DNA of 64,000 nucleotides from Psychromarinibacter halotolerans (GTDB taxonomy: Bacteria; Pseudomonadota; Alphaproteobacteria; Rhodobacterales; Rhodobacteraceae). Every line of letters begins with the position of its first letter. The first letter of the stretch is position 1. The position numbers and the translations under genes were made by a program. This document shows, piece by piece, positions 17,094-26,520 of this stretch. Location of the stretch: contig NZ_JARGYD010000005.1 of the NCBI RefSeq assembly GCF_029168315.1, forward strand, positions 186,001 through 250,000. Direction: 5' to 3'. The notes below the pieces were generated by a model, which had not been told where the DNA came from, searched no databases, and saw only the letters and a program-made list of their open reading frames with translations.

Positions 17094-17149
17094 CGAGAAA
17101 GGGCACACGCACGACCGGTGTGCGAAAGGGTCACGGTGCGCCCAGACGG

Positions 17150-18394
17150 TTATGCGGACCGCAGGGCGGCGGTGAACCTCTGGCTGTCGTCGGCAGAGGT
17201 GCAGGTCCATGCCTCTTGCGCGCGCGGATCGGCCAGCGGTCCGAACGGGCAGTGCACCAGAACGTCGCCGCGCCAGACCGACGGAGCGGCCAGCATTGCG
17301 CGGCGGGGCAGGGTGCCTGACTTCCAGCCCGGATCCAGCAGCGCCACCCCGGCCTCTCCCAGCGCGCGGATGACTGTGTCGGGGCTGTGTGTCCCCTCGA
17401 CGGTCCAGCGATTGTCCCATGTTTCGCGGGTGCTTACGGCGGGTGGGACCGCGGCGGCCTCGCGTCCGATGCGGATCGTTTCACCGTCCGCCCCGATGGT
17501 GCAGCCCGCCAGCGTGGCCGGTCCCGGATCGCCGGTCCAATCGCGGGCGACGATGCGCATCATGGCCGCCGCCCGTGGGGCGTGCCGGGCCGCCGTGTGA
17601 AACCGCAGCGCCGCGGCCAGCGTGCGGCGGCGGAACTCGGCGGTCAGGGCGGTCCACGCGCCAAGGTCGATCACGATATCGGGACCGTCCGTGCGCCAAT
17701 GGCCGGTAAGGATGTGCAGCAATTCCTCGCCTATGTCGCGCCGGGTGGCGGCGAGGTTGCCTATGGATTGTGCAATCTGGCCGTCCGGCAGGTCCAGCGT
17801 GGCAAGCGCGGCGCGGATTCGCGCCCGGTCATAGGTGGTGTCGGCGTTGGTCGGATCCTCGGCCCAGCCGACCCCGCGGTCGTGCAGCACGTCTCGGAGA
17901 CTTTCGCGCGAGGCGTCCAGCAATGGGCGATGAAACCGAACGCCGTCGCGATCGAAGGCGGGCCTCATGCCGCACAGCCCGTCCAGCCCGGCGCCGCGCG
18001 ACAGGCCCATGAAGAAGCTTTCGATGTTGTCGTCGCGCGTGTGGCCGAGGGCGCAGGCGCCAATGCCGGCGTCACGGCACCAGTCCGCCAAGGCGGAATA
18101 GCGCCCCTCGCGGGCGGCTTCGGACAGGTTGCCCTCGCCATCCCATCGCCATTGCAGGACGGCGTGCCGGAGGCCGAGCTCGCCGCAGATGCGGGCCACC
18201 ATGCGGGCCTCGTCCGCCGCCTCGGGCCGCAGGCCGTGATCAACGGTCAGCGCGGCGGCGGCAAGGCCGTGGTCGTGCAGAAGGTGAAGCAGCGCAAGCG
18301 AGTCGCCGCCGCCCGAGACGGCGACGGCCATTGGTGCCGAAGGATCGAGGGTCGAAAGGTACCCTTCAAGAGCCGCCCGGGCGGGCTGGCTCAC
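17150..18394 (-). CDS. tilS: tRNA(Ile)-lysidine synthase TilS
   Basis: 414 aa. This ATP-pyrophosphatase modifies C34 of the CAU-anticodon isoleucine tRNA to lysidine. The PP-loop S-G-G-G-D-S is at residues 27-32. The V-D-H-G-L-R motif and G-H-T-R-D-D-N block follow; H-T-x-D-D is the usual TilS signature. The start is GTG at 18394, overlapping the cpoB stop as GTGA; no suitable ATG lies nearby. The tol-pal-cpoB-tilS-ftsH order is conserved in Rhodobacteraceae. Confidence 0.93.
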   Translation of the reverse strand: MSQPARAALEGYLSTLDPSAPMAVAVSGGGDSLALLHLLHDHGLAAAALTVDHGLRPEAADEARMVARICGELGLRHAVLQWRWDGEGNLSEAAREGRYSALADWCRDAGIGACALGHTRDDNIESFFMGLSRGAGLDGLCGMRPAFDRDGVRFHRPLLDASRESLRDVLHDRGVGWAEDPTNADTTYDRARIRAALATLDLPDGQIAQSIGNLAATRRDIGEELLHILTGHWRTDGPDIVIDLGAWTALTAEFRRRTLAAALRFHTAARHAPRAAAMMRIVARDWTGDPGPATLAGCTIGADGETIRIGREAAAVPPAVSTRETWDNRWTVEGTHSPDTVIRALGEAGVALLDPGWKSGTLPRRAMLAAPSVWRGDVLVHCPFGPLADPRAQEAWTCTSADDSQRFTAALRSA

Positions 18395-19245
18395 TGGCAG
18401 GCCAACGATTGCGCGCGCGAGACGGCGGTTCCGGCCTGAGCCGAGCCGGGGAAGCGTTGGCCGACCTGGGTCAGCATCACGCAGGCTTCCTCGACCTGTC
18501 CCAGATCGCCCAGCGACACGCCAAGGTTCAACAGCGCATCGGGGGCGCGGTTGCCGTCCGGGCTGCTTTTGAAGCTGTCGAGATAGGCGCGGGCCGCGCC
18601 GGCGGTGTCGCCCGAGGATCGCAGCGCCTCGCCCCGCAGATAATGGGCCTCGGCGTTCAGCGGGCCGCCCGGATAGGTGTCGGTGAACCCCCGGAACAGC
18701 TGCGCCGCCTGGGCGAATTCGCCCGCATCGAAAGCGGCGCGCGCGTTGTCGAAATCGGCCTGCTCGCTCATGGCAAGTTCGCCGCCACCCGTAGTAGCGG
18801 GATCGCCTGCGGGAACCGAAGGCAGCGTGGTGTCCACTGCAGGCGTCGTTACCGGTCCGGTGTCGACCCCGCCAAGCGTTGGCGTTTCGCCCAACGAGCC
18901 GATGTCGCAGTCGGCTTCCAGTTCGCACAGGCGGAATTCGAGGTCGCCGATGCGGTTGGTCCCATCGGTGACCACGCGGTTCACCGTCAATTCCATCTGC
19001 TCCGCCTCGGCGGTCAGGCGCTGAAGTTCGGACTCGATCCGGTTCAGCCGCTCGATGCCGGTAGAGCCGCCCAGCGAAACGCCGGGCGACCCGGTGGTCG
19101 ACAGTTCGCGCTTCAGACGCTGGATCTCGACATAAAGCACCGACAGTTCCTGCCGGATGTCCGCCAGTGTGCTGTCCTGTGCCGCCGCCGGCACCGCCGC
19201 CAGAAGCGACAGGGCCAGCAATCCCGCTTTCGTCACGCGCTTCAC
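18391..19245 (-). CDS. cpoB: Cell division coordinator CpoB (YbgF, Tol-Pal system)
   Basis: 284 aa periplasmic protein. A signal peptide ends at A-A-A-Q (about residue 23). A coiled-coil segment (about 25-90) drives trimerisation in CpoB homologues, a low-complexity linker follows, and then tetratricopeptide-like repeats (about 165-284, with F-D-A-G-E-F-A-Q-A and Y-P-G-G-P motifs). CpoB coordinates peptidoglycan synthesis with outer-membrane constriction through TolA and PBP1B in E. coli. It sits directly behind pal. Confidence 0.9.
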   Translation of the reverse strand: MKRVTKAGLLALSLLAAVPAAAQDSTLADIRQELSVLYVEIQRLKRELSTTGSPGVSLGGSTGIERLNRIESELQRLTAEAEQMELTVNRVVTDGTNRIGDLEFRLCELEADCDIGSLGETPTLGGVDTGPVTTPAVDTTLPSVPAGDPATTGGGELAMSEQADFDNARAAFDAGEFAQAAQLFRGFTDTYPGGPLNAEAHYLRGEALRSSGDTAGAARAYLDSFKSSPDGNRAPDALLNLGVSLGDLGQVEEACVMLTQVGQRFPGSAQAGTAVSRAQSLACQ

Positions 19246-19267
19246 GTCGTGTCCTCCGTCAGATCCG

Positions 19268-19795
19268 TCAGACGCCCGCGCCGACCGCCAGAACGGTCAC
19301 GGCACGGCGGTTCTTTTCATAGCACGCCTCTTCCGAGCAAATCTCGAGCGGGCGTTCCTTGCCATAGGAAATGGTCTGAAGACGGTTCGCCGCAACCCCA
19401 CGCGAGATCAGGTATTCGCGAACAGAGTTCGCGCGCCGTTCGCCGAGGTTGAAGTTGTAGACCCGCGTGCCTTGTTCGTCAGCGTGGCCTTCGATGGTCG
19501 CGGTGTACTCGGGGTTCGCGTTCAGCCACTCGGCCTGCCGGGCAAGGATTGCCTGCGCGGTGGTGTTCAGCGTGCTCTGGTCGACCTCGAACAGGATGCG
19601 GTCACCGACGGTCGCCGCGAAATAGGCGGGCGACGCCGGGTTCGACGGGTCGCCTGCATACGGGTTGTTCGGATCATAGGCGTCGGGGTTGCTCAGGGGG
19701 TCGTCCCCTGCGCCAAAGCCGGTGGGCTCGTTCTGCGAACAGGCCGCAACCGCGGCCAGCGCCAGCGCGCCGATGGCAATCCGGAAGGGGGTCAT
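19268..19795 (-). CDS. pal: Peptidoglycan-associated lipoprotein Pal
   Basis: 175 aa outer-membrane lipoprotein. The lipobox L-A-A-V-A-A-C puts the acylated Cys at residue 19. The OmpA-like peptidoglycan-binding domain fills the C-terminal half (F-E-V-D-Q-S through I-E-G-H-A-D-E-Q-G-T and N-x-x-L-G-x-R-R-A). It anchors the outer membrane to the wall and binds TolB. It lies between tolB and cpoB. Confidence 0.95.
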   Translation of the reverse strand: MTPFRIAIGALALAAVAACSQNEPTGFGAGDDPLSNPDAYDPNNPYAGDPSNPASPAYFAATVGDRILFEVDQSTLNTTAQAILARQAEWLNANPEYTATIEGHADEQGTRVYNFNLGERRANSVREYLISRGVAANRLQTISYGKERPLEICSEEACYEKNRRAVTVLAVGAGV

Positions 19796-19875
19796 TGGGT
19801 CATGCCTCGTTGGGTCATTTGGTGCTCGATGCGCTCAGTCTAGCATCTCGCAGGGGGATTGGGAATCTTTCGCGT

Positions 19876-21198
19876 TTACTGCAGCAGCGGCGACCACGCC
19901 GGGTCCGACGCGGCGCCGTCGATCGGCACGCGGCGCAGGTTGCGGCCCGAAATGTCGACCGAGTACAGCGACGGCGCGCCGCTGGCGCCCTGACTTTCGC
20001 GGGTGAACATGATCACCCGGCCGTTGGGCGACCAGCTGGGGCTTTCGTCAAGGAAGGACGCCGTCAGCAGCCGTTCCTCGGACCCGTCGGTGCGCATGAC
20101 GCCGATGTGGAACCGGCCGTTGTTCTGCTTGACGAAAGCGATCATGTCGCCGCGCGGCGACCACACCGGCGCGGCATAGCGCCCCGCGCCAGAGCTGATG
20201 CGCGTGGCTTCGCCGCCCGACGCGGGCATCACGTACAGCTGCTGCGTACCGGACCGGTCGCTTTCGAACACGATGAACCGCCCGTCCGGCGACATGCTGG
20301 GCGAGGTTTCGATCGACGGCGCCGAGGTCAGCTGCCGGGTCTGGCCGGTGGCGACGTTCAGTTCGTACAGGTCCGAGTTGCCGCCGCGCGCAAGCGAATA
20401 GATCACGCGCTGCCCATCCGGGCTGAAGGCGGCGCCGACCGACATCGCGCCAGCTTCGTTCTCCAGCACCCGCCGCTGAACCGTGTCGACGTCCAGAACG
20501 TGGATGCGCGGGCTGCCGGTCTCATAGCTGGTGTACAGCACGCGGTTGCCGTCCGGCGAAAAGCGCGGGGCCAGCACGATGGCGTTGCTGTCGGTCAGAT
20601 ATTCAAGGTTGGCGCCGTCGTAGTCCATGATCGCCAGACGGGTGCGGCGGTCGTCCTTGGGGCCGGTCTGGCTGACGAACACCACGCGGCTGTCGAAATA
20701 CGCGCCCTCGCCGGTGATCCGGGAATACACGGCATCCGCCACCTTGTGCGACATGCGGCGCCAGCTGTCCTGACTGGCCACGAATTGCAGGCCGTCGCCC
20801 ATCTGGCTTTCGGCGAAAACGTCGAACAGGCGGAACTTGACGATGACCTGATTGCCCTGAAGCGAGACCGCCCCTGTGATCAGCGCCTGCGCGTTGATCG
20901 CTTTCCAGTCGGAATACTGTACCGGGCTTTGAAAGCTGGTGATCCCGGAGATATAGGCGCCCTGCGGAATTTCGCGGAACAGGCCCGTGTTGGTCAGGTC
21001 GGCGGACACCACACGGGTGATCTGTGCCGCGATCGCCTCGGCGCCGGGGGTTTCGGCCACGAATTGTGGCGAGGCGAACGGCAAAGGTTCGATCACGCCC
21101 TCGGTGATCTCGATGCGCAGGGGGCCCGGGCTTTGCGCCGCGGCGGGGGTCAGGCCGGTAAGTGCCAGCAGGATGGTCAGCACGATCAGGCGGGTCAT
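19876..21198 (-). CDS. tolB: Tol-Pal system beta-propeller protein TolB
   Basis: 440 aa periplasmic protein. The ATG at 21198 is chosen because it begins a clear signal peptide (M-T-R-L-I-V-L-T, cleavage after A-A-A); the longer frame runs through the REP-like element. The N-terminal domain is followed by a six-bladed propeller with repeated S-P-D-G-x-R-V/F motifs. It docks with Pal and TolA during outer-membrane constriction. Confidence 0.95.
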   Translation of the reverse strand: MTRLIVLTILLALTGLTPAAAQSPGPLRIEITEGVIEPLPFASPQFVAETPGAEAIAAQITRVVSADLTNTGLFREIPQGAYISGITSFQSPVQYSDWKAINAQALITGAVSLQGNQVIVKFRLFDVFAESQMGDGLQFVASQDSWRRMSHKVADAVYSRITGEGAYFDSRVVFVSQTGPKDDRRTRLAIMDYDGANLEYLTDSNAIVLAPRFSPDGNRVLYTSYETGSPRIHVLDVDTVQRRVLENEAGAMSVGAAFSPDGQRVIYSLARGGNSDLYELNVATGQTRQLTSAPSIETSPSMSPDGRFIVFESDRSGTQQLYVMPASGGEATRISSGAGRYAAPVWSPRGDMIAFVKQNNGRFHIGVMRTDGSEERLLTASFLDESPSWSPNGRVIMFTRESQGASGAPSLYSVDISGRNLRRVPIDGAASDPAWSPLLQ

Positions 21199-21263
21199 TT
21201 GATCCTCGTCGTCTCCGGTTGGGTCCGCGTGTGGCGGGGTGCGGCAGGTCCGCAAATTACAGT

Positions 21264-21298
21264 GTAGCCCGGATGCGCCGCTTGCACAGCGGCGCACC
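21264..21298. repeat. REP-like palindrome between tolA and tolB
   Basis: GTAG (21264-21267) is followed by CCCGGA and a perfect 9-bp stem TGCGCCGCT (21274-21282) and AGCGGCGCA (21288-21296). The GTAG head and GCGCACC tail match the elements at 2.06-2.16 kb, suggesting one family of REP sequences. It lies in the 130-bp gap between tolA and tolB and could form an mRNA hairpin. Confidence 0.45.
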
Positions 21299-21331
21299 AT
21301 TGACGCGGCAGGGACTTGCCGGGGGCGCGGT

Positions 21332-22528
21332 TCATCGCAGCCGCATCCCGTCGGGATTGAACGTCATCTCGATATCGCGCCAGTGGTCGTACTTGGCTTC
21401 CGGCAGGGGGAAGCCCCGCGCGCCGCAGCGGATGATCGCGCGGCGGGCGGCTTCGTAGGCCTGCGTGACGCTGTCCTGCGTGCCGCCCTCGGACGAGATC
21501 AGCCGGATCGATCCGGTGTCCGGCGTCCCGTCGCGGTTCATCGACACGCCGACGATCACCGTGGTCCGCATCGCGTCGGTCGAGGACGCGCCGAGGTTCC
21601 AGCATTGCTGGACGGCGACGCGCAGGCCTTCGCGCTCGCTGTTGTTCAGCGGCGGGCCGGCGGCGGTGCTGCTGGCGGGCGGCGCGGATGTGGTTTCCGA
21701 AACCGCATCAGCAACGGCGCCAGCGATGGCGTCGGCCAGCGGGTCCGCGTCGGGCGCCGGCGTTTCGTCGGGCGTTTCTTCCGGCGTTTCCGCGGGCGGC
21801 TCGGGCGCTTCGGTCACCTCGACGGGTTCCTCGACCTCTTCGGTCAACGGCGCGGGCGTCGGCGGCGGAGCGGGCCGGGCGGTGGGCGCCGGAGAACTGG
21901 CCGGGGCGCGGTTCGCCTCTGTCGCGATCTCGGTGGTCGCCTCTTCCGGCGCGGCTTCGGGCTGTTCCTCGGCCTGCTGGTCGCTGTCGGCGTTCTCGTC
22001 CACGCGCGGGGCGGGGGTGTCCGCGATTTCGGGAACGTCCGGCGCTTCGGGCACGGGGATCGGCGCCACGCGCGGGATGTCGCGGGGCGCGGCTTCCTCG
22101 GCGGGCGGCGTGATGTCGGGGATCGCGGTGTCTTCGACCGGCGGCGCGATCTCTTCGGGCGGGGTGTCTGTCACCTCGGCCTCGGGCGCGGGCGGTTCCT
22201 CGGCCTCGACCGGGGCGTCCTGTGGCGGTTCGGGAGCTTCGGGCGCGGGCGGTTCGGGCTGTTCCACGGGAGCCTCGGGGCGCATCGTGGGGGCGGGCGA
22301 ATCCTCGACCACCGGTTCTTCGGGTTCGGGAACGGCAACGGTCGCGTCGGGCGCGTCCGCCTCGACCTCGGGGCGTTGCAACGCCGCGAATTCCTCGGCC
22401 GAGATCAGCGACACGTCGGCGGCGTTGAATTCAGGTTCCTCGTCGCGCGGCTGCAACAGGCCGCCGAACATCAGGAAGGCCAACAGCAGGCCGTGGCCCG
22501 CGCCGGATATGGTTGTTCCCGCGTCCAA
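21332..22528 (-). CDS. tolA: Tol-Pal system protein TolA (energy-transducing bridge)
   Basis: 398 aa. One N-terminal membrane anchor (about residues 8-25) is followed by a long Pro/Glu/Ala-rich region (about 30-290). This replaces the Ala/Lys helical domain of E. coli TolA, as is usual in Rhodobacteraceae. The C-terminal domain (about 300-398) has the V-x-x-C-W-N start and a second Cys (R-C-G-A) as in TolA domain III. It couples TolQR proton-motive force to TolB-Pal. It is placed between tolR and tolB. Confidence 0.88.
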   Translation of the reverse strand: MDAGTTISGAGHGLLLAFLMFGGLLQPRDEEPEFNAADVSLISAEEFAALQRPEVEADAPDATVAVPEPEEPVVEDSPAPTMRPEAPVEQPEPPAPEAPEPPQDAPVEAEEPPAPEAEVTDTPPEEIAPPVEDTAIPDITPPAEEAAPRDIPRVAPIPVPEAPDVPEIADTPAPRVDENADSDQQAEEQPEAAPEEATTEIATEANRAPASSPAPTARPAPPPTPAPLTEEVEEPVEVTEAPEPPAETPEETPDETPAPDADPLADAIAGAVADAVSETTSAPPASSTAAGPPLNNSEREGLRVAVQQCWNLGASSTDAMRTTVIVGVSMNRDGTPDTGSIRLISSEGGTQDSVTQAYEAARRAIIRCGARGFPLPEAKYDHWRDIEMTFNPDGMRLR

Positions 22529-22534
22529 TTCGCG

Positions 22535-23011
22535 TCAGCCGCCCGTGGAATCCATCGTCGGGCCGCCGGTGTCGGTGACCAGACCGATGTTCTTGAACCC
22601 GCCCGCGTTCAGCGCACCCATCAGTTCGGCGACGCGCGCGTAGGGGATGTTTCCGTCGGCCCGCAGGAAGATCTTGTTGCTGGTCCGCTCGGCGGCGATG
22701 GCGCGCAGGCGGCCGATCAGTTCGTCCCGCGCGATCGCGGTCGTCTGGATCATGATGGTGCCCTCGGCGTCGATCGTCACCGTCAGCGGTTCTTCCTGAT
22801 CGACCGGCAGCGCCTCGGCCGCCGTTTCGGGCAGTTCGATGGGAACGCCCACCGTCAGAAGCGGCGCAGACACCATGAAGATAATCAGCAGCACCAGCAT
22901 CACGTCCACGAACGGCGTGATGTTGATCTCGGACATGGCGGCGGCCCCGCCCCGGCGGGCGCGACGGCCCCGGCGCTTGCCGCCACCGCTTTTGATGACA
23001 CCTGCCCCCAT
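22535..23011 (-). CDS. tolR: Biopolymer transporter ExbD/TolR
   Basis: 158 aa. A basic N-terminus is followed by a single membrane helix, I-T-P-F-V-D-V-M-L-V-L-L-I-I-F-M; its Asp is the proton-conducting residue of ExbD/TolR. The periplasmic domain follows. The ATG at 23011 lies one base after the tolQ stop; the longer frame would run back into tolQ. It works with TolQ as stator for TolA. Confidence 0.93.
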   Translation of the reverse strand: MGAGVIKSGGGKRRGRRARRGGAAAMSEINITPFVDVMLVLLIIFMVSAPLLTVGVPIELPETAAEALPVDQEEPLTVTIDAEGTIMIQTTAIARDELIGRLRAIAAERTSNKIFLRADGNIPYARVAELMGALNAGGFKNIGLVTDTGGPTMDSTGG

Positions 23012-23012
23012 G

Positions 23013-23681
23013 TCAGGCGGCCAGCTGGCGGCTGAGAATGGTCGAGAATTCGTCCGCGAAGCTTTCATAGCCCGCGACGATCTTGTCGCTGTCGGCGCTT
23101 AGCTTGTTATAGGCGACAACGGCCGGGATAGCCGCGAGAAGGCCAAGCCCGGTGGCCAGAAGCGCCTCGGCGATGCCGGGGGCCACGACGGCCAGCGAGG
23201 TGTTCTGCTGGCCCGCGATCTCGATGAACGAGTTCATGATGCCCCAGACGGTGCCGAACAGCCCGACGAAGGGCGCGGTGGACCCGACCGTGGCAAGGAA
23301 CGGCAGGCTCGACGTCAGTTCGTCGGCTTCCTTGTTGATCGCGACGTCCATCGACCGGTCGATGCGCGACTGCGCCCCGGCGATCAGGCCGCCGTCCTGC
23401 CGGTGGCTGCGACGCCATTCCAGCATCCCGGCGGCAAAGATCTTTTCGGACGCGCCCTCGGGGGCGGTGCCGATCTGGTCGTACAGTTCGTCCAGCGGTT
23501 CGCCCGACCAGAAGGCCGCGTCGAAGGCGGCCTGTTCGCGGCGGGCGGCGCGATAGGCGATGGACTTGCGGATGATGATGGCCCAGCCCCAGAACGACGC
23601 CGCGATCAGCAGGATCATCACCAGCTGCACGACAAAGGACGCGTGGCTAAACAGCCCGAAGAAGGAGAAATCGGCTTCCAT
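23013..23681 (-). CDS. tolQ: Protein TolQ (MotA/TolQ/ExbB proton channel)
   Basis: 222 aa, three membrane segments (about 14-34, 125-150, 160-185), including the conserved F-V-G-L-F-G-T-V-W-G-I-M and the G-I-A-E-A-L-L-A-T-x-x-G-L motif of the channel domain. It is the first gene of the tolQRAB-pal-cpoB series; ybgC lies 112 bp upstream on the same strand. Confidence 0.95.
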   Translation of the reverse strand: MEADFSFFGLFSHASFVVQLVMILLIAASFWGWAIIIRKSIAYRAARREQAAFDAAFWSGEPLDELYDQIGTAPEGASEKIFAAGMLEWRRSHRQDGGLIAGAQSRIDRSMDVAINKEADELTSSLPFLATVGSTAPFVGLFGTVWGIMNSFIEIAGQQNTSLAVVAPGIAEALLATGLGLLAAIPAVVAYNKLSADSDKIVAGYESFADEFSTILSRQLAA

Positions 23682-23793
23682 AGATCCTGCTCTGTATTCG
23701 GCCCGGCGTATCAGGCTCTTTGTTGGTGTCGTCCTTACCGGATTGTCAGGTCAAAATCCAGAATCACTGCAAGTGGAAGACACGAGCGCGTGT

Positions 23794-24183
23794 TCAGGCC
23801 GAAATTTGGCGGAGAATTGCCGGAAGCCGCGCTGGCCGCCCGGCGGACGTGAGCGCAACAAGGGTCACACTGGCCGAGAACAGAAGGGTGTCGCCGCGTT
23901 TGACGTCCTGCCGCAGCACCAGCCGCGCCGCCGTTGTGTCCGCGGTTGTCGTCTCGACCGTCAGGGTGTCGCCGAAATGCGCGGGCGACAGATAGTCGGC
24001 CTCGACCCGCCGCACTGCAAAGACAGTGCCGGTTTCCTCCTTCAGGGCGCGTTGGTCGATACCCATCGCCTCGACCATCTCGGTCCGGGCGCGTTCGATG
24101 AACTTCAGGTAGTTCGCGTAATAGACGATGCCGGCAAGGTCGGTGTCCTCATAGTAGACGCGACAGCGGTATTCGTGGGTCAT
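23794..24183 (-). CDS. ybgC: Tol-Pal-associated acyl-CoA thioesterase YbgC
   Basis: 129 aa hotdog-fold thioesterase of the 4HBT family. The catalytic block Y-Y-E-D-T-D-L-A-G-I-V-Y-Y-A-N-Y-L is near the N-terminus. The start at 24183 (M-T-H-E-Y) is preferred over the frame's upstream ATG at 24213. In E. coli YbgC hydrolyses short acyl-CoAs and associates with phospholipid synthesis enzymes. Its place ahead of tolQ is conserved. Confidence 0.92.
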   Translation of the reverse strand: MTHEYRCRVYYEDTDLAGIVYYANYLKFIERARTEMVEAMGIDQRALKEETGTVFAVRRVEADYLSPAHFGDTLTVETTTADTTAARLVLRQDVKRGDTLLFSASVTLVALTSAGRPARLPAILRQISA

Positions 24184-24275
24184 TTTGCCTCGCTTCCTTC
24201 CCCGGCACGGCAATTGCCATTGCTGGGGGCCGCCGCCAATCTAGTTTGGCTCTGCACGACAGGGAAGGCGGGTGG

Positions 24276-25817
24276 ATGGTGAAGGTTCTGAAGGTCTTGG
24301 GCGGGCTGATCGCGGTGTTCGCCTTGGCTGTGGTGGCGTTGCGCGTGATGTATCCGCTGCCGGACCTTCCCGAAACCGGCGAACTGCCCGATCCGACCGA
24401 GACAGAGCTGACCCGGCTGGTCGGCGCGCAGACAGCCGCGCATCCGGATGTTTCGGGCATCGTCGCGTTGGAAAGCGGGCTGGACGCCTTTGCGGCCCGC
24501 GTGGTTCTGACGCGTTCGGCGACGGCCAGCATCGACGCGCAATACTATATCTGGCACGACGATCTGACGGGCCTTCGCCTGCTGGCCGAACTGCAAGCGG
24601 CGGCAAAGCGTGGCGTGACCGTGCGGCTGCTGGTCGATGACAACGGCACGCCCACGCTGGACCCCGAGCTTTCGGCGCTGGACGCGCTGCCGACCGCCGA
24701 AGTGCGGATCTTCAATCCCTTCACGTTCCGGACATGGCGTCCGCTGAACTACGCCTTCGATTTCTTCCGCCTGAACCGGCGGATGCACAACAAATCGATG
24801 ACCTTCGACCGCCGCGCCACCATCGTCGGCGGGCGAAACGTGGGCGACATCTATTTCGCGAAGGGGGACAACCAGTACATCGACCTCGACGTGCTGGCGA
24901 TCGGGCCTGCGGCGGACGCGGTGACCGAGGATTTCAACCGCTATTGGGCCAGCGGGTCGTCCTATGCGATCGCGGATCTGGTGACCTTTCAAGACGACTG
25001 GGCCGACCGATTGGAACGCCGGGACGCCGAGAACCGCACCTCGGAGGAAGGGCAGGAGTACGCCGAAGCCGTGCAGGGCGCGGCGTTGCTCGACAACCTG
25101 CGCAACCAGACGGTGCCGTTCGAGTGGGTGCCTGCGCAGTTGTTCAGCGACGATCCCGCCAAAGGGCTGGGCGAGGCAGCCGAGACGCCGATGATGCGCA
25201 CCCTGCTGGAGGCCATCGGCGAGCCGGAAATCTCGTTCGACATCATGTCCGCCTATTTCATCGCAGGCCCCTCGGCGACCGACCGCTTGGTGTCCTTTGC
25301 CGAGAATGGCGTGGCCGTGCGGGTGCTGACCAATTCGTTGGAGGCCACGGACGTGGTGCCGGTGCATTCGGGCTATATCGAGGATCGCGTGCCGCTGTTG
25401 CGCGGCGGGGTCGATCTGTTCGAACTTCGCAGCGCGGCGGAAGGGGAACGCAGCCTAAGTGAGTTCGGCTTGTCTGATCTGTCCGACGCGGCGCTTCACG
25501 CCAAAAGCTTCGCGGTCGACCGCCAGCGTGCCTTCATCGGGTCGATGAACTTCGATCCACGGTCGCGGCGGCTGAACACAGAGATGGGCTTTCTGATCGA
25601 CAGCCCTGCGCTGGCCGAGCGTATCTCGGGCTGGCTGGACGACAACCTTTCGGGCCTGACGTATCAGGTGAGCGAGACCGAAGACGGTTCCCTGCAATGG
25701 AGCGAAACGAACGCCAGCGGAGAGGTGACGACGTGGGACACCGAACCGAACACCACGGTGCCGCTGCGCATCGCCGTTCGCGTCATTTCGTGGCTGCCGA
25801 TCGAGTGGCTGCTGTAA
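24276..25817 (+). CDS. Phospholipase D family protein (cardiolipin-synthase-like)
   Basis: 513 aa with an N-terminal membrane anchor (about residues 4-23) and two HKD motifs: H-N-K-S-M-T-F-D followed by G-G-R-N, and H-A-K-S-F-A-V-D followed by G-S-M-N. Both are complete, so a phosphatidyltransferase or phosphodiesterase activity is likely, at the periplasmic face if the anchor is a signal anchor. It resembles the ClsC (YmdC) type more than ClsA. It is divergent from ybgC, with a 92-bp shared upstream region. The substrate is not determined. Confidence 0.85.
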   Translation: MVKVLKVLGGLIAVFALAVVALRVMYPLPDLPETGELPDPTETELTRLVGAQTAAHPDVSGIVALESGLDAFAARVVLTRSATASIDAQYYIWHDDLTGLRLLAELQAAAKRGVTVRLLVDDNGTPTLDPELSALDALPTAEVRIFNPFTFRTWRPLNYAFDFFRLNRRMHNKSMTFDRRATIVGGRNVGDIYFAKGDNQYIDLDVLAIGPAADAVTEDFNRYWASGSSYAIADLVTFQDDWADRLERRDAENRTSEEGQEYAEAVQGAALLDNLRNQTVPFEWVPAQLFSDDPAKGLGEAAETPMMRTLLEAIGEPEISFDIMSAYFIAGPSATDRLVSFAENGVAVRVLTNSLEATDVVPVHSGYIEDRVPLLRGGVDLFELRSAAEGERSLSEFGLSDLSDAALHAKSFAVDRQRAFIGSMNFDPRSRRLNTEMGFLIDSPALAERISGWLDDNLSGLTYQVSETEDGSLQWSETNASGEVTTWDTEPNTTVPLRIAVRVISWLPIEWLL

Positions 25818-25830
25818 CCGGCGGCGTGGC

Positions 25831-26463
25831 CTAGGCGCCGGCGGCGGACATACGGGCGAACAGGCGCAGCGCATGGCTGGGGTCCTGCGCCACCGCCGGC
25901 ATCACCGGGTCATAGCCTGCGGCGATCACGCCCGCGATTTCGGGTCGCAGGATGACCTTGCCGCCCGCGACCGCCAGCGGCGAGCGCGCCGAAAAGGCCG
26001 TGTCGGACCACAGCAGCACCGACTGCGCCACTTGCCCAAGCGCCAGTTCCTCTGCCGGGATGGCGGACATGGCGGCGTCCATCCGCAGAAAGACGAAACA
26101 GGCCTTCACCGCGCCATCGGCATCGAAGCGGAACACGCGGTACTGGTTCGCATCTGCCGCTTGCAGCCGGTCGACCAAGGGCGTCAGCCCCTCGATCATC
26201 CGGCCAAGGTCAGGCACGTCCAGCAGTTCGGCCCAGTCGCGGAAGAAGAAGAACATCAGGTTCGCGCCAAGCTCAGGGTCGGTTTCGGCCATCTTGTGAC
26301 CGGCCAGCGCGACGACGGCCTCGCACGCGCCCTTCACGACCTGAAGCGTCGCATCCTCTACGCCGAAAACAATCGGCGCGATGGGGCGGCCCCAGCGGGC
26401 GAACAGGTAGGAGCCGTCAGAGCGGGTGAACAGGGCGGTGATATCTTCGGGCGTCAGGGTCAT
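25831..26463 (-). CDS. Conserved hypothetical protein
   Basis: 210 aa, no signal peptide and no clear membrane segment; acidic N-terminus and mixed alpha/beta character. I do not recognise a domain. It starts 57 bp after the end of ruvB on the same strand and may be read from the ruv transcript. Codon use is like its neighbours, so I treat it as a real gene probably conserved in the family Rhodobacteraceae. Possible motifs are W-G-R-P-I-A-P and F-F-F-R-D-W. It is convergent with the phospholipase D gene (13-bp gap). Confidence 0.7.
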   Translation of the reverse strand: MTLTPEDITALFTRSDGSYLFARWGRPIAPIVFGVEDATLQVVKGACEAVVALAGHKMAETDPELGANLMFFFFRDWAELLDVPDLGRMIEGLTPLVDRLQAADANQYRVFRFDADGAVKACFVFLRMDAAMSAIPAEELALGQVAQSVLLWSDTAFSARSPLAVAGGKVILRPEIAGVIAAGYDPVMPAVAQDPSHALRLFARMSAAGA

Positions 26464-26520
26464 GATGCGGGGCTAGCCCGAGCGGCGCGCCTGAGCAAGC
26501 CCGTGGCCGCCGCCGTGGCG

